Below the pieces are notes generated by a model that worked only from the letters and a program-made list of their open reading frames with translations, ran no database searches and was not told the DNA's origin. Positions 32,942-41,663 of a stretch of DNA of 64,000 bases are shown here, piece by piece. Origin of the DNA: Sphingobacteriaceae bacterium (GTDB lineage Bacteria; Bacteroidota; Bacteroidia; UBA7662); assembly GCA_030682795.1 (NCBI GenBank), contig JAUXNJ010000047.1, positions 1 to 64,000 on the forward strand. Direction: 5' to 3'. Position 1 is the stretch's first letter; each line of letters starts with the position of its first letter. Both the position numbers and the translations under genes were made by a program.

Positions 32942-33832
32942 ATGCGCATATCCTATTGGCTTCAAAAGCTTGGCATTGCTATATTTAGCAGTTTGCCCTT
33001 GTTTTTGCTCTATGTTTTAGCTGATTTTTTATTCTTGCTCAACTATTATCTGGTGGGCTATCGCAAGGCAGTGGTTCGTGAAAATTTAAAGAAGGCGTTT
33101 CCAGCGCGATCTGCTTCGGAACGTTTGCAAATTGAAAAGGATTTTTATCGCTACTTAAGCGATCAGCTCGTGGAGACTTTCAAAACTTTTCAGATGTCGG
33201 AAAACGATGTTTTGAAGCGGGTAGAGGTACTCAATCCAGAGGTGATGAATGATTTGGCTGCGAAAGGTCAGCATGTGGTGCATTTGCTCGGCCACCATGC
33301 CAATTGGGAGTGGTATGCCAAGGCCTTGGCCTTGAAAACTAAGCATTGGTTATTTTTTGTGTATAAACCGCTGAACAACAAAGGATTTGATGCACTGATG
33401 AAACAAATGCGAGAGCGATTTGGGGTAAGGGCGGTACCAATGAAGTCGGTTTTTAGCACCATTGAAAGCAATTTAGACAAGGTGCATGCGAGTTTTTTCG
33501 GTGGCGACCAATCGCCCATGGCGCATAACCGCTTTATTTGGACGCCCTTTATGCATCAGCCTACAGCGGTTTATTTAGGTGCTGAAGACATCGCTAAAAA
33601 ATACAATGCTGCCGTGGTTTTTGGTAAAATGCGACGGGTGAAACGCGGCTATTATACCATCGAACTAAAATTAATTACCGACACTCCAAACGAGACTGCC
33701 TTTGGGGACATCACACGTGCCCATACGCGTTTACTAGAAGAGTTGCTTGAAGAACAACCACAATACTGGCTGTGGTCGCATAAACGCTGGAAATTACAAC
33801 CTGATAAACACCCTTCAAATGCCACAGCTTGA
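32942..33832 (+). CDS. LpxL/HtrB-like lipid acyltransferase
   Basis: A 296-residue membrane-associated acyltransferase. The active-site motif is HHANWEW near residue 118 (HxxxxE within LLGHHANWEWY). GGDQSPM around 184 and the late WLWSHKRWK are family features. It would acylate lipid A or another surface lipid at the inner membrane. One N-terminal transmembrane segment. The next glycosyltransferase overlaps it by 14 bases, so the genes form one unit with the GWxTD gene. Confidence 0.88.
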   Translation: MRISYWLQKLGIAIFSSLPLFLLYVLADFLFLLNYYLVGYRKAVVRENLKKAFPARSASERLQIEKDFYRYLSDQLVETFKTFQMSENDVLKRVEVLNPEVMNDLAAKGQHVVHLLGHHANWEWYAKALALKTKHWLFFVYKPLNNKGFDALMKQMRERFGVRAVPMKSVFSTIESNLDKVHASFFGGDQSPMAHNRFIWTPFMHQPTAVYLGAEDIAKKYNAAVVFGKMRRVKRGYYTIELKLITDTPNETAFGDITRAHTRLLEELLEEQPQYWLWSHKRWKLQPDKHPSNATA

Positions 33833-34868
33833 CCAACCCCATATAGCGGTTGTAATTTTAAATTGGAACGGAAGGCAGCACCTTGAAACGTATTTGCCGA
33901 GTGTACTCCAAACCAGCTACCCCAATTACCAAATTTGGGTGATTGACAATGCCTCCACAGATGATTCGACCAGCTGGCTGCAGCAAAATCATCCCACAGC
34001 CGTAAAGCAAGTGCACTTAAGCAATAATGGGGGATATGCAGGCGGATACAACCAGGGTTTAAAACAAATCGAAGCAGATATTTATGTTTTGCTCAATTCA
34101 GATGTGGAGGTAACGCCCGGCTGGCTGGAACCAGTAGTGGCTCGGTTTGTGGCTAACCCCCAGCTAGCTGCCATCCAGCCCCACATACTCGATTGGAGAA
34201 AAAGAGATCAGTTTGAATACGCTGGTGCAGCAGGGGGCTACATCGATGCCCTGGGATACCCCTTTTGTGCAGGGAGGTTATTCGAAGAAATTGAAAAAAA
34301 CCAAGGGCAATTTGATGCTCCGAAATCAATTTTTTGGGCATCGGGTGCTTGTATGTTTATAAGAGCTTCCGCCTATTGGCAGGTGGGTGGACTCGATGAA
34401 CGCTATTTTGCCCACATGGAAGAAATTGACCTTTGCTGGCGTTTGCATCACGCAGGTTATACCATCCAACAGGAACCGAAATCTGTTGTATATCACCTTG
34501 GGGGTGGTTCCTTGGCCTATGGTAATCCACGCAAAACCTTCCTCAACTTCCGAAACAGCCTCATCACCCTGCAAAAAAACCTGCCAGCGGCCGAAATGCC
34601 TTGGAAAGTACTGGCGCGCTTGGTCCTGGATTTTCCAGCTGCCTTGAAGTTTGTAGCACATGGTTCTTTTGGAGATTTTTGGGCAGTTGCCCGCGCCCAT
34701 TGGTCGTTTTTTGGAATGCAAGGCTACATATGGCAACAACGCTGCCTCATTCCATCCAAAAAAAGCAGTAAATCAATCCCTGGAATATTTCAAGGTAGTG
34801 CCATTTATGCGCACTTTACTGGACGACAGCAGAAGCTGAAGGCCTTTATCGCGAGCCGGAAACTTTAA
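33819..34868 (+). CDS. Glycosyltransferase family 2
   Basis: A 349-residue GT-A enzyme. IAVVILNWNG and VIDNASTDDS bind the nucleotide sugar, LNSDVEV near residue 96 is the DxD-like motif, and FAHMEEIDLCWRLHHAGY (about 200) is the acceptor region with the likely catalytic Asp. It ends in an amphipathic/hydrophobic stretch suggesting membrane association. I start at ATG 33819, since an upstream in-frame ATG lies deep inside the acyltransferase gene. It ends in a 23-base overlap with aroQ. Confidence 0.87.
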   Translation: MPQLDQPHIAVVILNWNGRQHLETYLPSVLQTSYPNYQIWVIDNASTDDSTSWLQQNHPTAVKQVHLSNNGGYAGGYNQGLKQIEADIYVLLNSDVEVTPGWLEPVVARFVANPQLAAIQPHILDWRKRDQFEYAGAAGGYIDALGYPFCAGRLFEEIEKNQGQFDAPKSIFWASGACMFIRASAYWQVGGLDERYFAHMEEIDLCWRLHHAGYTIQQEPKSVVYHLGGGSLAYGNPRKTFLNFRNSLITLQKNLPAAEMPWKVLARLVLDFPAALKFVAHGSFGDFWAVARAHWSFFGMQGYIWQQRCLIPSKKSSKSIPGIFQGSAIYAHFTGRQQKLKAFIASRKL

Positions 34869-35286
34869 GCAGCTGAAGCAGGCCTTCCAGCGCCAAACGA
34901 TACGAATGCAAGCCAAAACCGGCTACTTGCGCTTTTACGTAGGGCGATAAAAACGACTTCCTGCGAAAATCTTCTCGACTGTATGGATTGCTGATGTGTA
35001 CTTCAATTACGGGCGTAGGGATGGCCGCTACTGCATCGGCTATGGCTACCGAAGTGTGCGTATAGCCTGCTGCATTTAAAAGTATCCCATCTATACCTTT
35101 TGCAGCTGCTTGCAGTTGGTCGATGATAGCGCCTTCGTCATTGCTTTGAAAATAGGAAAGCTGATGCATGCTAAAATCTGATTGTAACTGATCGAAATAC
35201 GCTTCGAAGCTTTGGCGACCGTAAATCTCGGGTTCACGCTTGCCAAGAAGATTCAAATTAGGACCATTGATAATTAGAATGTGCAT
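34846..35286 (-). CDS. aroQ: 3-dehydroquinate dehydratase, type II
   Basis: A 146-residue type II dehydroquinase of the shikimate pathway. INGPNLNLLGKREPEIYG holds the catalytic Arg and Tyr; LNAAGYTHTSVA binds substrate; the catalytic histidine and Arg follow in VEVHISNPYSREDFR. Start ATG 35284-35286 (MHILIINGPN). TAATTTTG (minus strand, 35304-35311) is a fitting -7 element. aroQ and xerD divergent, as here, is common in Bacteroidota. Confidence 0.95.
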   Translation of the reverse strand: MHILIINGPNLNLLGKREPEIYGRQSFEAYFDQLQSDFSMHQLSYFQSNDEGAIIDQLQAAAKGIDGILLNAAGYTHTSVAIADAVAAIPTPVIEVHISNPYSREDFRRKSFLSPYVKAQVAGFGLHSYRLALEGLLQLLKVSGSR

Positions 35287-35338
35287 CTGCTTTGATTTGA
35301 GTCCAAAATTAAGCAATTTTATAGGCTAATGCACGCTC

Positions 35339-36238
35339 TTGAACTGGCAGTCTGACATCCGTGGCTTCAAAGCCTATTTACAACTTGAGCGCTCGCTATC
35401 CGCTAATTCGGTGGAGGCCTATTTAGCCGATTTGCATAAGCTCGAATCTTATTTCAGCACCTTAGAACCGCCTAAAGGACCTACCCGCGTAACGCTAGAA
35501 GATTTGCAGGCTTTTTTGAAGTATTTGCATGAACTAGGACTCCAAGCCAGCAGTCAGGCCCGCATTTTATCAGGCATCAAGGCTTTTTATAAGTACCTGC
35601 TACTTGAAGGTTTGGTACCTGAAAATCCTGCAGAGCTTCTCGAAATGCCCCGAATGCGACGCAAATTACCAGAGATTTTGCACATTGAAGAAATCAGCGC
35701 CATGTTGGCCACCATCGATTTGAGCAAGGCTGAAGGACATCGCAATTTGGCGATTTTAGATACACTATACAGCTGTGGCCTACGCGTTAGTGAGCTGGTG
35801 GACCTCAAACTAAGCAGTCTATTTTTCGATATAGGTTTCATTAAGGTCATTGGCAAAGGCAACAAGGAGCGTTTGGTGCCTATTGGGGAAAGCGCCCAAA
35901 AAGCTATTGGTCTGTATGTTACAGGTACTCGCCGGCACTTAAACATTGCTAAAGGGGCGGAAGACATCCTGTTTTTAAGTCGTAATGGAAGACCCCTTAC
36001 GCGCATGCTGGTATTTTTGTTGGTGAAAAACCAAGCCATGCTGGCAGGTATTCACAAAACCATTAGTCCACATACCTTCCGCCATGCCTTTGCTACGCAT
36101 ATGGTGGAGGCGGGGGCAGACTTGCGCGCTGTTCAAGAAATGCTTGGCCATGAGAGCATTACCACCACTGAAATATACACACACCTGAGTCGCGAATACC
36201 TTAAAGATGTGGTGCGACAGTTCCATCCTCGACGCTAA
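35339..36238 (+). CDS. xerD: Site-specific tyrosine recombinase XerD
   Basis: A 299-residue recombinase that resolves chromosome dimers at dif. The N-terminal SAM-like core-binding domain (1-105) has FKAYLQLERSLSANSV. The catalytic residues are R149 (CGLRVSE), K173, H245 and R248 (HTFRHAF), H271 (LGHESI) and Y280 (EIYTHLS). Length and lack of flanking repeats or cargo argue for the housekeeping XerD over an integrase. The start is TTG 35339 (MNWQSD); the nearby ATG at 35329 is out of frame. Confidence 0.92.
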   Translation: MNWQSDIRGFKAYLQLERSLSANSVEAYLADLHKLESYFSTLEPPKGPTRVTLEDLQAFLKYLHELGLQASSQARILSGIKAFYKYLLLEGLVPENPAELLEMPRMRRKLPEILHIEEISAMLATIDLSKAEGHRNLAILDTLYSCGLRVSELVDLKLSSLFFDIGFIKVIGKGNKERLVPIGESAQKAIGLYVTGTRRHLNIAKGAEDILFLSRNGRPLTRMLVFLLVKNQAMLAGIHKTISPHTFRHAFATHMVEAGADLRAVQEMLGHESITTTEIYTHLSREYLKDVVRQFHPRR

Positions 36239-36304
36239 GTGCCATTTCAGATGTACAGGTATATTTTTACACCAGCAGCTGGCTGCAACAGCCTAAATCT
36301 ACCT

Positions 36305-36312
36305 TAATTTTG
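36305..36312 (+). promoter_or_regulatory. -7 element of the ccm operon
   Basis: TAATTTTG, 14 bases before the ccmB ATG at 36327. No TTG at the right distance upstream is apparent. Confidence 0.45.
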
Positions 36313-36326
36313 CATCAAACGGCATT

Positions 36327-36977
36327 ATGCAACCATTTGTAGCCCTTCTGCGACATGAGTTTTTGCTTGAATGGCGCCAGCGTAATGCCCTCGGTGGCAT
36401 ACTGTTGTATGTGGTTTCTACCGTTTTTGTAGCCTATATTACTTTTAAAGTTGTGCCTCCTTTGGCATGGATTGCCATTTATTGGGTCATCATGCTTTTT
36501 GCTGGTACCAATGCTGTGGCCAAAAGCTTTATGCAATTGTCTGCCGGACGCATGTTGTATTACTACAGTACTGTTCATCCATTACAATTGGTGGCGGCCA
36601 AATTGCTCTACAATACGCTTTTACTTTGGACGATTCATTTGCTCACCGCACTTGTGTTGAGTGTTTTGGTAGGGAACCCGGTACAAGATATGCCCTGGTT
36701 TTTGTTCACTGGGGCGGTGGGTATTTTAGGCTTTTCGGGCATCCTTACCTTGGTATCGGCCATCGCTCAAAAGGCATCCAACCAAAGCACCCTCATGGCC
36801 ATTTTGAGCTTCCCGGTTTTGATTCCGGTATTGGTGCTCGTTATCAAATTAAGCAAACAAGCTTTAGACGGTCTCGACCGCTCGCTGGGTTATGAAAGTT
36901 TGGGTAGTTTATTGGCTATAAACGCCTTGGTAGTGGCTGTAGCCCTGCTTTTATTTCCTTATCTTTGGAAGGATTGA
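36327..36977 (+). CDS. ccmB: Haem exporter protein CcmB
   Basis: A 216-residue membrane protein with six hydrophobic segments, the permease of the CcmAB transporter in cytochrome c maturation. Starting pieces LLRHEFLLEWRQRNALGGILLYVVST and AKSFMQLSAGR match CcmB. The ATPase CcmA is not in the window. It is followed after one base by ccmC. Confidence 0.88.
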   Translation: MQPFVALLRHEFLLEWRQRNALGGILLYVVSTVFVAYITFKVVPPLAWIAIYWVIMLFAGTNAVAKSFMQLSAGRMLYYYSTVHPLQLVAAKLLYNTLLLWTIHLLTALVLSVLVGNPVQDMPWFLFTGAVGILGFSGILTLVSAIAQKASNQSTLMAILSFPVLIPVLVLVIKLSKQALDGLDRSLGYESLGSLLAINALVVAVALLLFPYLWKD

Positions 36978-36978
36978 T

Positions 36979-37641
36979 ATGATTAAGAAACATTGGTATA
37001 AAATTTTAGCCGTTGGCTTGATACTCTACACCCTCTGGTTTGGCTTGATGGGGGATGTGCCGCGTAAAGTGGTGTTGAACGAGTCTATTCGGAATTTGTA
37101 TTTCCACGTACCCATGTGGTTCGGCATGATCCTCATTCTGGGTGCGTCTGCTTACCACAGCATTCGTTACTTGATAAAGCCTGATATGCTCCACGACACC
37201 AAGGCGGATAGCACGGCCAAAGTGGGCGTCCTGTTCAGTCTATTAGGCATGGCTACGGGCATGGTCTGGGCGCAATATACCTGGGGCGCATGGTGGAGCG
37301 GCGATCCTAAACAGAATACCTCGGCCATCGCCATCCTCATTTACCTGGCTTATTTGGTTTTGCGGGGATCTTTCAATGAAGAACAGCAACGTGCCCGCAT
37401 TTCGGCGGTGTACAACATTTTTGCTTTTGCCTGCTTGGTGCCGCTGCTGTTTATTTTGCCTAGGCTTACCGATTCTTTGCATCCTGGTAACGGGGGTAAC
37501 CCGGGTTTTGGCGCCTACGATCTCGATAACCGCATGCGCATGGTTTTTTATCCTGCGGTTATTGGCTGGACGTTACTCGGATTTTGGATTGCTTCACTGC
37601 GCACCCGCATCCTTACTTTAGAACAAAAAGAGCATGAATAA
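36979..37641 (+). CDS. ccmC: Cytochrome c maturation protein CcmC (CcsA-type)
   Basis: A 220-residue six-pass membrane protein. It has the tryptophan-rich WWD-type motif WGAWWSGDPKQNTSA near residue 97, and His residues in FHVPMWF and SLHPGNGGNPGF that would bind haem. In CcmC this handles haem and passes it to CcmE. In this family GD replaces the usual WD (WxWD). It overlaps ccmD by 8 bases. Confidence 0.88.
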   Translation: MIKKHWYKILAVGLILYTLWFGLMGDVPRKVVLNESIRNLYFHVPMWFGMILILGASAYHSIRYLIKPDMLHDTKADSTAKVGVLFSLLGMATGMVWAQYTWGAWWSGDPKQNTSAIAILIYLAYLVLRGSFNEEQQRARISAVYNIFAFACLVPLLFILPRLTDSLHPGNGGNPGFGAYDLDNRMRMVFYPAVIGWTLLGFWIASLRTRILTLEQKEHE

Positions 37642-37843
37642 AATAAAATACATCCTTTTAGCGGCGCTGATCCTCATTTTTCAGCCCTTTGCTCAGGCAC
37701 AGTCAGAGGTAGAAATGGCCGATTTGATGCGGACCGATGGAAAGATTTATGTGGTGGTAGCCGTGCTGTTAATCATCTTTATCGGATTGATTGTGTATCT
37801 TATCAATCTCGATCGAAAAGTCTCTAAACTCGAAAAAAAATAA
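37634..37843 (+). CDS. ccmD: CcmD-family small membrane protein
   Basis: A 69-residue protein with an N-terminal signal-anchor-like segment (YILLAALILIF) and a second hydrophobic helix (VVVAVLLIIFIGLIVYLI), ending in a basic coil KVSKLEKK. Position and size mark it as CcmD, which stabilises the CcmABC complex. It overlaps the ccmC stop by 8 bases, consistent with translational coupling. Confidence 0.75.
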   Translation: MNKIKYILLAALILIFQPFAQAQSEVEMADLMRTDGKIYVVVAVLLIIFIGLIVYLINLDRKVSKLEKK

Positions 37844-37868
37844 CGTTTCATTCACCTAAATTTAAATT

Positions 37869-39293
37869 ATGGCAAGTCACGAACACGAAGAGCATAGCTT
37901 TTTCGGAGATGTAATGAAGTACTTCGAAAATGCGGCAGCCCATTTGGATTATCCTAAAGGACTGCTCGATCAGATCAAATATTGCAACAGCGTTTATCGC
38001 ATGCGTTTTCCGGTACGGGTGGGTGAAGAGTTGGAAGTGATTGAAGCTTACCGGGTGGAACATTCGCATCACCGCATGCCTACCAAAGGAGGTATTCGCT
38101 ATGCCATGAATGTGAATCAGGATGAGGTAATGGCCTTGGCGGCCCTCATGACCTACAAATGTGCCATTGTGGATGTGCCTTTCGGAGGTGCTAAAGGCGG
38201 TGTTAAAATCGATCCTAAAAAGTACACGGTTGACCAGTTGGAGCGCATCACCCGTCGCTATACAACAGAATTGATTAAGAAGAATTTCATAGGCCCTGGT
38301 TTAGATGTGCCTGCGCCAGATTACGGTACAGGCGAGCGGGAAATGAGCTGGATCATGGATACTTACACCACCTTTTTTCCGGGCCAGATCGACGGTATTG
38401 GTTGTGTAACAGGTAAGCCTGTTACGCAAGGAGGTATCGCTGGACGCCGCGAAGCCACAGGCTTGGGAGTATATTTTGGCGTAAGAGAGGCGTGTAGTTT
38501 CGCCGATGACATGGAGCGCTTAGGTATGACTGTTGGTCTAGAAGGCAAAACCGTTGTCGTACAAGGTTTGGGCAACGTAGGTTATCACGCTGCCAAGTTC
38601 TTCCACGAAGGGGGTGCCAAGGTAGTTGCTTTGGCAGAATACGAAGGTGCCATTTATTCGGCAGACGGATTGGATTACGAAGCTGTTTTCCAACACAGAA
38701 AAGCTACAGGCAGCATTTTGAATTTTCCGGGAGCAACCAATTTAGCCAAGAGCAGCGATGCGCTTGAGTTGGCTTGCGACATTTTGATTCCTGCTGCCTT
38801 GGAAAATCAAATTCACGAAGGCAATGCAGCCAACATCAAAGCCAAAATTATTGGTGAGGCGGCAAACGGACCAGTAACGGCCGAAGCGGAAGTGATTTTG
38901 AATAAAAAGGGCATCATGGTCATTCCTGATATCTATTTGAATGCTGGCGGTGTAACCGTATCGTACTTCGAATGGTTGAAAAACCTTTCACACGTGCGTT
39001 TTGGGCGCTTGGGCAAGCGTTTTGATGAAACCTTGAACAACAACATCATTTCAGCAGTAGAAGAAATGACGGGCAAGAGTCTCAACGACAAGCAGCGTCA
39101 ACTCATTGGCCGTGGTGCCGACGAGGTTGACTTTGTACACTCTGGTTTGGAAGAAACCATGATTGAAGCTTATCGCCAAATTCGTGCTGTGAAGAAGGAA
39201 ATTCCTTCGATTCCAGATTACAGAACCGCAGCCTTTGTGGTTGCTATCCGGAAAATCGCCAAGGCTTACGAGTCTTTAGGTGTTTTCCCATAG
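37869..39293 (+). CDS. Glu/Leu/Phe/Val dehydrogenase (glutamate dehydrogenase)
   Basis: A 474-residue dehydrogenase. [34 protein letters not shown] hold the substrate lysines; the dinucleotide motif is [13 protein letters not shown] near residue 230. It interconverts glutamate and 2-oxoglutarate, linking nitrogen and carbon metabolism. NAD or NADP preference is not clear by eye. It is 25 bases downstream of ccmD and ends in a strong terminator at 39316-39333. Confidence 0.92.
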   Translation: MASHEHEEHSFFGDVMKYFENAAAHLDYPKGLLDQIKYCNSVYRMRFPVRVGEELEVIEAYRVEHSHHRMPTKGGIRYAMNVNQDEVMALAALMTYKCAIVDVPFGGAKGGVKIDPKKYTVDQLERITRRYTTELIKKNFIGPGLDVPAPDYGTGEREMSWIMDTYTTFFPGQIDGIGCVTGKPVTQGGIAGRREATGLGVYFGVREACSFADDMERLGMTVGLEGKTVVVQGLGNVGYHAAKFFHEGGAKVVALAEYEGAIYSADGLDYEAVFQHRKATGSILNFPGATNLAKSSDALELACDILIPAALENQIHEGNAANIKAKIIGEAANGPVTAEAEVILNKKGIMVIPDIYLNAGGVTVSYFEWLKNLSHVRFGRLGKRFDETLNNNIISAVEEMTGKSLNDKQRQLIGRGADEVDFVHSGLEETMIEAYRQIRAVKKEIPSIPDYRTAAFVVAIRKIAKAYESLGVFP

Positions 39294-39311
39294 GGTTTAT
39301 GCAATGAAAAG

Positions 39312-39339
39312 AAAAAGGCGGGATCTCCCGCCTTTTTTT
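39312..39339. terminator. Bidirectional intrinsic terminator
   Basis: AGGCGGGA (39316-39323), TC, TCCCGCCT (39326-39333), flanked by A5 and T7. It ends gdh on the plus strand. On the minus strand it covers the stop codon of the DsbA-family gene (39338-39340) and is followed by a T run. Confidence 0.85.
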
Positions 39340-39979
39340 ATGCTTCTAATTTTTCCTTTTCAACAATGGTCTGCAAGGTAGATTCCAATGTATCGCTGCT
39401 GGTAAAACCATGGGCCAGCATAAAATATTGGCTTCCATGGCGTAAAACTACCGTCGGATATCCTGAAACTCCGTACCTGGCTGCTTCCTGAAATTCATCT
39501 TTTGCGGCCAATTGATAGTTCATGCTGTTAAAATGTGCTTCAAACGAGGCGAAATCCATCCCAAATTGTGCGCAAAGTCCACGGTAGCTTTCAGTCTTGT
39601 TAAAATCAAGTCCGTCTTTATAAAATAAGCTTTGCAAGGCATGCGCCAATTCTACTTGATGGTTGGGGAATTGTTCTTTCAAAATCACAAAAGCCCGGCT
39701 AGGTGGGGTGGAGTCCATGATGGTTTTACCTTCCCCATTTAAATCATCTAAAAAGGCTTTTCCAAAATGCTCTCCAGTAAGTTGCTCTAAGCGCGGAACG
39801 CTGTCTTTGATGTAAGCGGCAATTTGAGAGAGTGGGCCAACGCGTTCACCGGTTACCATCCCGCCGCTGATCACTGTAAATTTAATTGTATCTGCATGTT
39901 TGGCAGCAAAACGCTGCATATGGGCGCCGAAACCGTAGCACCAGCCACAAAGTGGATCGAATAGATAAATAATTTCCAT
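39338..39979 (-). CDS. DsbA/FrnE-like oxidoreductase
   Basis: A 213-residue DsbA-fold protein without a signal peptide, so cytosolic. The active site is CGWC at 11-14 in DPLCGWCYG, with the cis-Pro in VSGYPTVVL near 180. Relatives of FrnE catalyse disulfide isomerisation in the cytosol; the partner is unknown. It is followed by 31 bases to the upstream membrane-protein gene, so both are probably transcribed together. Confidence 0.82.
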   Translation of the reverse strand: MEIIYLFDPLCGWCYGFGAHMQRFAAKHADTIKFTVISGGMVTGERVGPLSQIAAYIKDSVPRLEQLTGEHFGKAFLDDLNGEGKTIMDSTPPSRAFVILKEQFPNHQVELAHALQSLFYKDGLDFNKTESYRGLCAQFGMDFASFEAHFNSMNYQLAAKDEFQEAARYGVSGYPTVVLRHGSQYFMLAHGFTSSDTLESTLQTIVEKEKLEA

Positions 39980-40010
39980 AGCTGCTTAATTCATTAGCAG
40001 CGTGAATGGT

Positions 40011-40697
40011 TCATTCTTCTTCACTCACCTTTACATAGCCTTTCAAGATGCGGTAGCTCGACAGGGCATGTGCAAACAAACTTAAGGGCATTAAAAAACC
40101 TAAAAGGAGTAGGTAGGGGAGCTCTTGGAATTGCAATGCACTGGCTGCATTCGATTGTATTTCTAGCAAAACCAAAATGCCAGAAATGAGCAACAATATG
40201 GTGCCGATGGCATTCCAACCCAAAACAATTTCCTTAGTGAGCATTTTTTGACTAAAAGCTAAACTGCCAATAACAGGAGCAGTTAAACCAATGATGATGT
40301 CGTAGTTAAATCCTTCGAAAGTAAGGTCAATCGGACTGAGACCAGCTTGGTAGAACCACAACAAGACAAAAGCAAAGGGCACACGCCACAGGTGTAAATG
40401 GTGCAGCTGCTCATCTTTTAACCCACGCATAAACTGACGAGAGGCTGGTAAAAAACTCATGATAGTCAAAATCAAGCAGGGCAATACCGTACTTGCCGAG
40501 AGTAAGAAGAGCTGGGGACTGCTATTGCTATTTGAAAAATAACTAATTCCAATTAAAATTCCACACCAAATGGCTACTATGCTTAGCGTTGCAAATCGAT
40601 TATTTGCCGAAAAAATGCTAAACAAGGCGCCAACAAGGATGCAGCACATTACAGTAATAGGTACATAACTGGGTAATTCGATGCCGGCCGTTTCCAT
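40011..40697 (-). CDS. Seven-pass integral membrane protein, unknown function
   Basis: A 228-residue protein with about seven hydrophobic segments and short loops. The only conserved-looking cytosolic loop is RGLKDEQLHHLHLWRVPF. I recognise no family. It is divergent from the ion-channel gene with 99 bases between them, and the downstream gene is the DsbA-like protein. Confidence 0.65.
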   Translation of the reverse strand: METAGIELPSYVPITVMCCILVGALFSIFSANNRFATLSIVAIWCGILIGISYFSNSNSSPQLFLLSASTVLPCLILTIMSFLPASRQFMRGLKDEQLHHLHLWRVPFAFVLLWFYQAGLSPIDLTFEGFNYDIIIGLTAPVIGSLAFSQKMLTKEIVLGWNAIGTILLLISGILVLLEIQSNAASALQFQELPYLLLLGFLMPLSLFAHALSSYRILKGYVKVSEEE

Positions 40698-40796
40698 AGA
40701 GATAGTTTAAGTATTCAAATGTCTGAGGTTCAGCGCCAAATAACCAAAAAAGTTATTAACAGTTTATTAAGTTCCTACAAATTGTAAATTGCAGGC

Positions 40797-41663
40797 ATGA
40801 AAAGGTATTTCCAGCTACTCACCAACGACCGATTTAAACCTGCCACAGGAAGAAAACGTGAAGAATGGTTTCAAATTATTTTTGAGTCTGACAGCAAAGC
40901 AGGGAAGACCTTTGATGTTTTGCTTTTGGTGGCCATTGTTTTTAGTGTGTTGGTTGTGATTTTGGATAGTATTCCAGGGATAGTAGGTATTTCCAAAAAG
41001 ATATTACTTTGGTTGGAATGGGGACTTACCATTGCGTTCACCGTCGAATATGGGGTTCGATTGTGGATTGTGAAACGACCTGCTCGTTATGCCTTGAGTA
41101 TATATGGCATCATTGATTTGTTGGCCATTCTGCCCAGCTATTTAAGTCTGCTTTTTGTGGGTACGCAATATTTGTTGGTTGTTCGGGCCTTGCGCTTATT
41201 ACGCATCTTCAGGATTTTAAAGCTTACACATTTTTTAACAGAAAGTCAATCGTTGGCACGGGCCATCATGGGCAGCGCCCGAAAAATAGCCATTTTCATG
41301 TTGTTCATCGTTATTTTGGTTACCATATTGGGCTCAATCATGTACATGGTCGAGGGTCCTGAAACAGGCTATACCAGCATTCCCGAGAGTATTTATTGGG
41401 CCATTGTTACCCTCACTACTGTTGGCTACGGAGATATTTCCCCTGGCACACCGCTTGGCAAGTTCATTGCTTCAATTATCATGTTATGTGGCTATGGCAT
41501 CATTGCAGTGCCAACAGGAATTGTAACCTCAGAGATTACCATGCAGGCCAAACGCGACATGCCAGCACAAAAAAAATGCCCAACCTGCGATATGGATAAT
41601 CCAGGCTGGGCAAAGTTTTGCACCGACTGCGGCTCAAAAATCACTATGGCTGCAAAATCATAG
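40797..41663 (+). CDS. Voltage-gated potassium channel-like protein with zinc-ribbon tail
   Basis: A 288-residue six-transmembrane cation channel. The S4 helix has arginines every third residue (R130, R133, R136, R139 in RALRLLRIFRILK), and the pore has selectivity filter TVGYGD at 208-213. After S6 a short C-terminal zinc ribbon, CPTC at 261-264 and CTDC at 275-278, replaces the usual RCK or cyclic-nucleotide domain. K+ selectivity follows from the filter; voltage gating is inferred. Its 3' end overlaps the convergent SPFH gene by 20 bases. Confidence 0.9.
   Translation: MKRYFQLLTNDRFKPATGRKREEWFQIIFESDSKAGKTFDVLLLVAIVFSVLVVILDSIPGIVGISKKILLWLEWGLTIAFTVEYGVRLWIVKRPARYALSIYGIIDLLAILPSYLSLLFVGTQYLLVVRALRLLRIFRILKLTHFLTESQSLARAIMGSARKIAIFMLFIVILVTILGSIMYMVEGPETGYTSIPESIYWAIVTLTTVGYGDISPGTPLGKFIASIIMLCGYGIIAVPTGIVTSEITMQAKRDMPAQKKCPTCDMDNPGWAKFCTDCGSKITMAAKS

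Noticed and set aside
35339-36238. Tyrosine recombinase as a sign of an integrated element
   Set aside because: Full-length XerD with housekeeping context (aroQ divergent, ccm downstream); no attachment repeats or cargo around it.
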